The notes under the pieces were generated by a model. It was not told the DNA's origin, did no database searches, and saw only the letters and a list, made by a program, of their open reading frames with translations. A stretch of 11,423 nt of DNA from an uncultured Clostridia bacterium (lineage in GTDB: Bacteria > Bacillota > Clostridia > Oscillospirales > JAAYOS01): NCBI GenBank assembly GCA_944386395.1, contig CALXAZ010000156.1, positions 1 through 11,423 on the forward strand, read 5' to 3'. Each line of letters starts with the position of its first letter. Positions within the stretch are counted from its first letter, which is position 1. Below, one piece after another: positions 6,282-11,423 of this stretch. Made by a program: the position numbers and the translations under genes.

Positions 6282-6310
6282 TTTACAAGCGCTCTACTAC
6301 GCTGTATAAT
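6282..6310 (+). promoter_or_regulatory. Sigma-A promoter of the fluoride riboswitch/antiporter transcript
   Basis: TTTACA (6282-6287) and a perfect TATAAT (6305-6310) are separated by 17 bases. The expected start of transcription, about 6317, falls just at the first paired bases of the riboswitch. Confidence 0.85.
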
Positions 6311-6315
6311 AGCTT

Positions 6316-6375
6316 GCGGGAATGAAGTTCTCCCATGGGAAACCTAAACCGCTTATTAGCTGATGACTTCTGTGA
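6316..6375 (+). promoter_or_regulatory. Fluoride riboswitch (crcB motif) aptamer
   Basis: The leader RNA matches the fluoride (crcB) aptamer. A GGGAATGAAGT segment (6318-6328) is followed by TTCTCCC, where GGG and CCC form the first stem. A loop with AACC and CGCT elements comes next, then AGCTGATGACTTCTG (6358-6372), where ACTTC pairs back with GAAGT. The GATGACTTCT-type 3' segment is the most diagnostic part. The motif was read by eye; a covariance search with the Rfam crcB family would settle it. In the known mechanism, fluoride with Mg2+ stabilises the aptamer and keeps its 3' strand out of the overlapping terminator, so expression turns on with fluoride. Antiporters are among the known gene partners of this riboswitch class. 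Confidence 0.88.
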
Positions 6376-6408
6376 TTTTTATCGCAGAATCATCAGCTTT
6401 TTATTTTT
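6358..6408 (+). terminator. Riboswitch-controlled intrinsic terminator
   Basis: AGCTGATGA (6358-6366) pairs with TCATCAGCT (6390-6398). The stem continues past one bulged C with TTCTG and CAGAA and then GAT and ATC, closed by a TTTT loop. A long T-rich tract follows (6398-6408). The left arm is also the 3' strand of the fluoride aptamer, so the two folds exclude each other. The antiporter ribosome binding site (AGGAGG, 6411-6416) comes straight after. Confidence 0.9.
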
Positions 6409-6429
6409 AAAGGAGGAAGTGTTTGTGTT

Positions 6430-7636
6430 ATGCTGACATCCCTTGCGCTGATATTTCTCGTTGGCCTTTCTGCCGCCGCTTTATGCCAAAAGCTTAAACT
6501 ACCACGAATTATTGGCATGCTTTTAACTGGAATATTACTCGGTCCCTACGCCCTGGATATGCTCGATCCATCGATCCTCGCAATCTCCCCTGAACTGCGC
6601 CAAATAGCACTTATAATTATTCTTCTCAAAGCCGGGCTCTCCCTCAATCTACCAGATCTTAAAAAGGTCGGTCGCCCTGCTATTATGATGTCTTTTCTGC
6701 CGGCCTGCTTTGAAGTCCTCGCCTTTTTCCTTTTTGCGCCCCCACTTCTTGGCGTCAATCGTATTGAAGCCGCCCTGATGGGGGCTGTGCTTGGCGCCGT
6801 CTCTCCGGCAGTAGTTGTCCCACGCATGGTACAGCTAATGGACATAAAATATGGAACGGCAAAGAGCATCCCCCAATTAATTATGGCAGGTGCATCTTGC
6901 GATGATGTTTTTGTTATCGTCCTTTTCTCAACTTTTACCAGCATGGCTCAGGGAGGAAGTGCCGACATTATGGACTTTGTGAATATACCTATATCAATCG
7001 TTCTCGGGACCCTGCTTGGAGCTGTTTCTGGCTTTTTGCTCTCTCTGCTTTTTGACACTGCCTACTCGCGTAAACACCATATCAGAAACAGCATGAAAGT
7101 GATTATCATCCTTGGAGTCTCTTTCATGCTCATGTCGATTGAAGAATGGACGAAGACGAACCTCCCTATCTCAATGTCTGGACTGCTGGCTGTTATCAGC
7201 ATGGCTTGTACCTTAAAGGCAAAAAGCATTGAAAGCGTTTCAAAAAGATTATCCGAAAAATTCGGAAAGCTATGGCTTGCTGCTGAGGTTTCACTTTTTG
7301 TACTGGTTGGCGCTGCTGTCGATATCCGATATGCAATTGGCGCCGGCTCAGTCGCAATTTTAATGATTTTACTTGCTCTCATATTCAGAGGTATAGGGGG
7401 TTGCCATATGCCTTATAAAAACGCAACTCATCGCAAAAGAAAGGCTTTTCTGTATTATCTCATACCTGCCAAAGGCGACTGTCCAGGCGGCGATTGGCTC
7501 CGTTCCCCTCTCTCTTGGGCTGTCATGCGGTCAGCTCGTCCTTTCTGTTGCGGTTATCGCTATCTTAATCACTGCCCCTCTGGGAGCAATCGGGATAGAC
7601 GTTACATATAAAAGACTCCTTTCCAAGGATACGTGA
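6430..7636 (+). pseudogene. Cation:proton antiporter, C-terminus frameshifted
   Basis: The frame from the ATG at 6430 encodes a polytopic protein of the monovalent cation:proton antiporter superfamily. It opens with IFLVGLSAAALCQKLKLP and IGMLLTGILLGP, and has AGASCDDVFVIVLFS (about residues 156-170), whose paired Asp residues resemble the ion-binding site of electrogenic antiporters. After about residue 323 the reading becomes basic and Cys-rich, unlike a membrane protein, and stops at 7611. One frame over, starting right after GGGGG at 7396-7400, the sequence resumes a sound membrane C-terminus (VAICLIKTQLIAKERL, then SVAVIAILITAPLGAIGIDV) and stops at 7636. Removing one G restores a protein of about 401 residues, the usual family length. 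AGGAGG precedes the start. The fluoride riboswitch upstream implies a role under fluoride stress. The frameshift may be real, phase-variable or a sequencing error. Confidence 0.85.
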
Positions 7637-7642
7637 CTCTGC

Positions 7643-8791
7643 CTAAACTTTTATCACAAACAATATAATTTTTACAAAAAAGAGAGCGTCCTTGGTGCTC
7701 ACGTTATAGCCCTTGTAACTTGCGTAGCGATATAGGATGACAGCTATCTGCTCACGAGAAATATTTATCTCAGGACCAGATATCCCATCGCCATAGCCGC
7801 CAACTGTACCATTGGCTGCTGCCCAGTTGACTGCATCGGCATACCATGCTCCAGCTACAACATCAGCAAACTGAGCACTAGAAACCGGTGTGCCAGACTC
7901 CATATTATACAGTATCTGCGCAAGCATGGCACGCGACAGGTTTATATTCGGAGCAAACTGTGTAGCTCCCATGCCACTCATTATCCCATTATTATACGCA
8001 TACTCAGCAGCACCATAGAACCAATCGTCAACATCAACATCGTTATACGGCAGAGTACTTGTTTCAGGTGTTTTTACAAACTCAGCTTCTACTGTTACCT
8101 TTGATGCTGGCATCTTGAAAATATACTCAGTAGGACTTATCTCCCTGACCGTTACATCATATCCGTCCGCATCGGTCACCGTCAGCGTGTCAAGGCTGTA
8201 TCCATTGTCCGGAGCAACGGTAATCGTAACAGTATTCCCATCGGCTGTGCGCAGCGGAGATACGTCTATACTGCCATTAACAGTATTTTTTACGGATACG
8301 GAATATCTCGTCTCAGAAGACCCGGTGTTATAGAGCGGCTCATTATCGTCTTCATATATCCATGTCCAGCGATCCCTGAATGTGGTGTTGCTACCCAGCT
8401 CTATCTCATCCCCTACCTTATACACATCATCGTTACCGCTCCAGCCGCGGAATATATAGCCCGACTTATACGGCGCGTCCGGAGCTATAACAGTTATATA
8501 GTCGTCACCTTCAAATGAAAATCCATCGATCGTTGCCTCACCATCATACTCAGTAAACAGAATGATGCTCGAATTATATGCGTTCATATCGCCGGTGATG
8601 ATGGTCTTTCCTTTACCGGCGCCCTGGAGGGTTATGTCTTTGTCTATCTTAAGACCATAGCTTAACGGAACATTTATAGGAGAATTGTATATGTTTGTAG
8701 AAAGCTTATATATTCCTTCCGGGACAATAATAGTTGCTTCGAACACAAAATCGGCAAACTTAACATTCGGGTTCTTTTGCAGATAGGTCAC
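7643..8791 (-). pseudogene. Remnant of a secreted SLH-domain surface protein
   Basis: The open frame (382 codons) has surface-protein modules but no signal peptide. Residues 1-90 resemble a pectate-lyase-like beta-helix (ITLQGAGKGKTIITGDMN). About 95-142 is an InlB/Listeria-Bacteroides B-repeat (YKSGYIFRGWSGND, then TTFRDRW). About 162-240 is a divergent InlB B-repeat (VNGSIDVSPLRTADGNTV, then PDNGYSLDTLTVTD). Two SLH domains follow at about 249-300 and 305-357, which in intact proteins bind cell-wall polymers. A third SLH domain seems to start (VSTKDAL) and then gives way to an unrelated hydrophobic end, FFVKIILFVIKV. The GTG start at 8791 has no convincing ribosome binding site. In the same frame the sequence continues upstream as IDYSETKVTGN until a TGA at 8830-8828. 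Both ends are therefore damaged and the protein is unlikely to be exported. Confidence 0.75.
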
Positions 8792-8830
8792 AATATTTCC
8801 AGTAACCTTAGTTTCACTATAGTCAATTCA

Positions 8831-8965
8831 GTCACATTTTTAAGGACCATCGCTACATATGAAATAGCCCATACCGTAGTTCCTTCAATCTTCTCCCTAT
8901 CTCCCTCAGGGATTATCTCGTGCCCTTTTCCATCCAATGAGACCGACAATTTGATAGACATGATA
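8831..8965 (-). pseudogene. Upstream frame-shifted piece of the surface-protein remnant
   Basis: In a different minus-strand frame the segment reads SIKLSVSLDGKGHEIIPEG and then TTVWAISYVAMVLKNVT. This fits an extracellular surface-protein segment better than the plus-strand reading over the same bases. It meets the main remnant near 8828-8835, where the frame changes and a TGA appears. I read this as one gene broken by a small insertion or deletion. The left-hand limit of homology near 8965 is an estimate. Confidence 0.4.
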
Positions 8966-9262
8966 CCTTCAATAGGTGTAAAAATCTGTGACAGCCGTGT
9001 CCTCCGAGAGCTTTTGGAACAATACGAAGCTTTACTAAAAACACATAAATTCATAGATCCGATAGAATTGATTAGGCAATATATAAAAAGAGCTATTGCC
9101 GAAAAAAACAACAGAAAGTTTGGTGCAGTTGACGAGTGCTTTATGAAAAGAGTTGAGGATCTACTTTTTGGTGAATTTTCTGCCTCACTTGGAATTCCAA
9201 AGGAGGATGTCCCCAGATATATTTCTTCCAGATTAAATACAAATCTTTCAGCTTTAAATTAA
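8960..9262 (+). CDS. 3' fragment of an unidentified gene
   Basis: From about 8960 the plus strand encodes a believable soluble, helical C-terminus (RVLRELLEQYEALLKTHKF, IELIRQYIKRAIAEKNNRKF, FMKRVEDLLFGEFSASLGI), ending at TAA 9260-9262 with a good terminator ten bases later. I do not recognise the family. The frame stays open back to 8777, but that upstream part overlaps surface-protein sequence read on the other strand and looks like non-coding antisense. The in-frame ATG at 8960 has no ribosome binding site. The most likely reading is a truncated gene whose 5' part was replaced by the surface-protein remnant. A short intact protein is possible but less likely. Confidence 0.45.
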   Translation: MIPSIGVKICDSRVLRELLEQYEALLKTHKFIDPIELIRQYIKRAIAEKNNRKFGAVDECFMKRVEDLLFGEFSASLGIPKEDVPRYISSRLNTNLSALN

Positions 9263-9272
9263 TATACAAAGC

Positions 9273-9308
9273 AAAATGCCGGCAAAGACCGGCATTTTGT
9301 TTTTCTTT
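9273..9308 (+). terminator. Intrinsic terminator, possibly bidirectional
   Basis: AAAATGCCGG (9273-9282) pairs perfectly with CCGGCATTTT (9289-9298) around a six-base loop and is followed on the plus strand by a T-rich run (9300-9308). It ends the unidentified plus-strand fragment. It also lies just after the merR stop on the other strand, where the T tract is weaker, so it may serve both. Confidence 0.88.
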
Positions 9309-9314
9309 TAATAC

Positions 9315-9695
9315 TCAACCTACAGGGCACTGCTGCTCTACCTTAAGCAGACGCTCCTCATACCTTGCAATCTTCCCGTCCAGTCTGTCAAGTGTGGCTT
9401 GCATCTCCTCAATACGACTTTTGAGAAGCTTGCGCTGCTCTATCAAGAGCTTTTTCCGCTCCTGCATCGTCCCGTCTCCCTCCTGTACAAGCGAGACATA
9501 CTCGATAAGTGCTTCAATAGAAAGTCCTGCGCTACGCATGCACTTTGAAAAATACACCCAGTAGCAGTCCTCTTCAGAATAATCTCTTATGCCACTTTTG
9601 TTTCGTCTGACCCTTGGTATCAGCCCTATCCGCTCGTAATACCTCAATGTATCCTGTGATATGTCATATTTTCTGCTGACCTCGGCAATAGTCAT
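9315..9695 (-). CDS. MerR-family transcriptional regulator
   Basis: This 126-residue regulator begins MTIAEVSRKYDISQDTLRYYERIGLIP, the winged helix-turn-helix of MerR proteins (residues 1-70). A long coiled-coil dimerisation helix follows, rich in Arg, Lys and Glu (about 78-120). The ATG at 9695 is preferred over one two codons upstream, because the GGGGG ribosome binding site touches the upstream ATG but sits six bases before this one. It lacks the Cys pattern of mercury or copper MerR proteins. Cys residues occur in EEDCYWVYFSKC and near the end (QQCPVG), so thiol, aldehyde or redox sensing as in the AdhR/NmlR-like group is possible but not shown. A textbook MerR promoter lies directly upstream, indicating autoregulation. 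The radical SAM gene upstream may or may not be a target. Confidence 0.9.
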   Translation of the reverse strand: MTIAEVSRKYDISQDTLRYYERIGLIPRVRRNKSGIRDYSEEDCYWVYFSKCMRSAGLSIEALIEYVSLVQEGDGTMQERKKLLIEQRKLLKSRIEEMQATLDRLDGKIARYEERLLKVEQQCPVG

Positions 9696-9742
9696 ACTCA
9701 TCCCCCTGTTATCGATTTCCGGTTCTATGTATCGGTAGTCTT

Positions 9743-9773
9743 ACTTTACCACCTAGAGTGTACTCCAAGTCAA
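9743..9773 (-). promoter_or_regulatory. MerR-type promoter/operator with a 19-bp spacer
   Basis: On the minus strand TTGACT (9773-9768) and TAAAGT (9748-9743) are separated by 19 bases, the over-long spacing that MerR activators correct by twisting DNA. The spacer holds an imperfect dyad (CTTGGAGT, AC, ACTCTAGG; six of eight positions symmetrical), resembling operators of aldehyde- or thiol-responsive MerR proteins. It lies 48 bases before the merR ATG and is the expected site of autoregulation. Confidence 0.82.
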
Positions 9774-9823
9774 TAGTCAGCCAATAATCTGTACACGTAA
9801 TTGTCTATATTTCAGCAAACCGA

Positions 9824-11092
9824 TCATGGTCTCTTGTTCCAGCAGCAATTTTTCGCCTTTTTACCGCTTCCACAAGGACATGGGTCGTTACGACCTACAC
9901 CTTTCCACTTTTTCATCTCCTCTGTTCTAAGTTCTGCCATGATCATCGCCGGAGACATACCTCTTTTTCTCATATCCAATAAATTCTGAAGCTTTGGAAC
10001 CGCGTGATCAAAAAATCTTCTCAGTCCTTCGCACAGATAATATAGTCCTTTTTCCCCATCCTCTGAAAAAGCAAACCTATCTTTGGGGCAAGCTCCATTA
10101 CAAAACCTGAGCCACTGACACCTTCTGCACTGCGCTGTGAGCCCTTCCTGTTTCTCTTTGCCAAAGCGCACCTGCTCCGGAAGCTCTACAACTGCCGCAA
10201 GCTCGTCATTTTTGAGGTTCCCCCTTCTGTGCTCCGGCTCGACAAAATGGTCACAGGCATATATATTGCCGTCCTTTTCCGCAATCAGAACCCTTCCGCA
10301 GACCGGTGCCATCCAGCAGAGGCTTGCCTCCCCGCCCGACAATACAAGCTGCGTCTCCGCAAAGAGCTGGATTCCGGTACGTCCTATGTCATTTATCAGC
10401 CACTCGTCAAATATATCGCACAAAAAGCTTCCATACCCCTTCGGAGTTACTGAATCCTGGGTGACCATGCCGCTTTTATCCCTACGCACTATCGGTATAA
10501 ATTGTATCCATCCCGTTCCAAGCGTCTTTAGCCCACGGTAAACAGCCAGCGGATCTGCCGCCGAGTCAGAAGTTACGGTACACAGCAAATCCGGGCGTAT
10601 CCCATGTGACATCAATCTTTTCGCCGCCTCACATACCCTTGCGTAGGTTCCGCTTCCCCCAGCATCTCTACGGTACTTGTCGTGAACAATCTGCGACCCA
10701 TCTATGCTTAACCCTATGTCAAAATGATTTGCTGCAAGAAATTCGCACCAGCTGTCATCCAACAGTAATCCATTTGTCTGAATATTGTTCCAGCACTCCC
10801 ATCCATCTGGGAGGTATTTTTTCTGCAATTCCACGGCTCTCCGAAAAAAATCAAGCCCTGCAAGCGTCGGCTCTCCTCCATGCCAGGTAAAGGATACAAC
10901 AGGGCCGGTATTACCGGTAATATACTGCTTTATAAAGGCTTCTAGCAGCTCGTCCGACATACGCAATTCCTCAGGAGCTGTACTGTACGCTCCCGTTTCA
11001 AGATAATAGCAATAGCTGCATCTCATATTACAAAGCGAGCCAACAGGCTTTGCCATGACGACAAACGGTTTTTTATTTTCCACTACACTCAT
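9824..11092 (-). CDS. Radical SAM/SPASM enzyme, anaerobic sulfatase-maturase type, with SEC-C tail
   Basis: This 422-residue protein has the radical SAM signature CNMRCSYC (Cys21, Cys25, Cys28), which holds the catalytic 4Fe-4S cluster, and the SAM-contacting FTWHGGEPTLAG (about residues 68-79). LSIDGSQIVHDKYR near residues 128-141 and the Cys-rich SPASM region (CGRVLIAEKDGNIYACDHF, then QCRRCQWLRFCNGACPKD) bind auxiliary clusters. This layout is that of anaerobic sulfatase maturases (anSME), which convert an active-site Cys or Ser of a sulfatase to formylglycine in the cytoplasm. The last 20 or so residues are a zinc-binding SEC-C motif (GRNDPCPCGSGKKAKNCC). The ATG at 11092 has GGAG nine bases upstream, and a TATAAT at 11124-11119 may be its -10. 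No sulfatase gene is visible here, so the substrate is unknown; other peptide modifications by this superfamily are possible. Confidence 0.88.
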   Translation of the reverse strand: MSVVENKKPFVVMAKPVGSLCNMRCSYCYYLETGAYSTAPEELRMSDELLEAFIKQYITGNTGPVVSFTWHGGEPTLAGLDFFRRAVELQKKYLPDGWECWNNIQTNGLLLDDSWCEFLAANHFDIGLSIDGSQIVHDKYRRDAGGSGTYARVCEAAKRLMSHGIRPDLLCTVTSDSAADPLAVYRGLKTLGTGWIQFIPIVRRDKSGMVTQDSVTPKGYGSFLCDIFDEWLINDIGRTGIQLFAETQLVLSGGEASLCWMAPVCGRVLIAEKDGNIYACDHFVEPEHRRGNLKNDELAAVVELPEQVRFGKEKQEGLTAQCRRCQWLRFCNGACPKDRFAFSEDGEKGLYYLCEGLRRFFDHAVPKLQNLLDMRKRGMSPAMIMAELRTEEMKKWKGVGRNDPCPCGSGKKAKNCCWNKRP

Positions 11093-11126
11093 CTTTACTG
11101 TCTCCGCATGAAAATTTTATTATAAC

Positions 11127-11158
11127 GATGACCGCAAACAGTTCCGTTTGCGGTCATC
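11127..11158 (-). terminator. Perfect 13-bp hairpin between the hydrolase and radical SAM genes
   Basis: GATGACCGCAAAC (11127-11139) pairs without mismatch with GTTTGCGGTCATC (11146-11158) around a six-base loop. It lies 18 bases after the hydrolase stop and is followed on the minus strand by an AT-rich rather than pure T stretch. A terminator for the hydrolase gene is the simplest reading. A partial terminator or RNA-stabilising hairpin is possible. Confidence 0.65.
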
Positions 11159-11176
11159 TATTGTTCGCTTATATCT

Positions 11177-11423
11177 CTATTTCAGGTTTTTTTTATTTTT
11201 TTTAAATGCCTTTTCCCACGAATCCATCGCTTGCGGCTGACGATATCTATCATTATGATAGTACCAGATACCATGTCCCGCACCGTCATAGCGGTGGAAT
11301 TCATAGTCTTTGCCCAGACTTTTTAGCAGCTCTTCAAGCTTGTTCACATCCTCAGGAGTGGGGTTCTTGTCATCATTTCCGAAGATACCGAGCAGAGGGC
11401 AATCGAGCTTCTCAGCGTCATCC
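11177..11423 (-). CDS. Dienelactone hydrolase family protein, C-terminal part
   Basis: About 82 C-terminal codons are present, ending at TAG (11179-11177); the 5' part is beyond the window. The visible segment DAEKLDCPLLGIFGNDDKNPTPEDV, followed by DYEFHRYDGAGHGIW, is typical of dienelactone hydrolases. These are alpha/beta-hydrolases using a Cys (or Ser), Asp, His triad. The Asp in GNDDKNP and the His in GAGHGIW are the last two triad members. The end is unusually lysine-rich (KAFKKNKKNLK) and encoded by long A runs. The substrate cannot be judged from this part. Confidence 0.85.
   Translation of the reverse strand, partial: DDAEKLDCPLLGIFGNDDKNPTPEDVNKLEELLKSLGKDYEFHRYDGAGHGIWYYHNDRYRQPQAMDSWEKAFKKNKKNLK

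Noticed and set aside
8777..8959. Upstream part of the plus-strand open frame from 8777
   Set aside because: The minus strand over these bases reads as surface-protein sequence; the plus-strand start has no ribosome binding site and the residues look like antisense.

Overview
The window looks like a chromosomal segment of an anaerobic Gram-positive Firmicute, most likely a Clostridia member. The evidence is a SigI/RsgI sigma/anti-sigma pair, a CsoR-type copper repressor, SLH surface-layer domains, an anaerobic sulfatase-maturase-like radical SAM enzyme, a fluoride riboswitch with an intrinsic terminator, and strong AAGGAGG-type ribosome binding sites. Moderate GC, short intergenic gaps and mostly minus-strand genes fit this. 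No species is claimed.

Layout. 1-40 (-): first codons of an unknown gene leaving the window. 174-641 (-): YbaK/EbsC Cys-tRNA(Pro) deacylase with its own promoter. 701-3139 (-): a sigI-rsgI-PepSY lipoprotein cluster closed by a hairpin terminator. RsgI ends in a run of 48 Asp/Asn residues where carbohydrate-sensing relatives carry binding domains. Two candidate SigI-type promoters with the same layout (ACCCC, 19 bases, CGTA) precede sigI and the lipoprotein gene. 3225-6148 (-): a copper cluster, copA-csoR, with a palindromic CsoR-type operator. copA is fused in frame to a CopZ-like chaperone that keeps its own Shine-Dalgarno sequence and start codon.

6282-7636 (+): a sigma-A promoter, a fluoride riboswitch overlapping a terminator, and a cation:proton antiporter gene whose last quarter is out of frame after a run of five G. 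7643-9262: a scarred stretch. It holds a minus-strand surface-protein remnant (InlB-type repeats and two SLH domains) damaged at both ends and frameshifted, abutting a plus-strand 3' gene fragment of unknown function with a good terminator. 9315-9773 (-): a MerR regulator behind a classic 19-bp-spacer MerR promoter. 9824-11092 (-): a radical SAM/SPASM enzyme of the anaerobic sulfatase maturase type with a SEC-C tail. 11177-11423 (-): C-terminal part of a dienelactone-hydrolase-family enzyme.

How the genes work together. Much of the window handles ions and envelope signals. SigI/RsgI probably senses something outside the membrane and controls itself and a PepSY lipoprotein. CsoR probably derepresses CopA and CopZ when Cu(I) rises. 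The riboswitch should turn on the antiporter when fluoride accumulates, but the antiporter reading frame is broken in this sequence. The most unusual items are the poly-Asp anti-sigma factor with its paired SigI-type promoters, and the CopA-CopZ fusion with a built-in second start and an A7 run that could uncouple the two parts.
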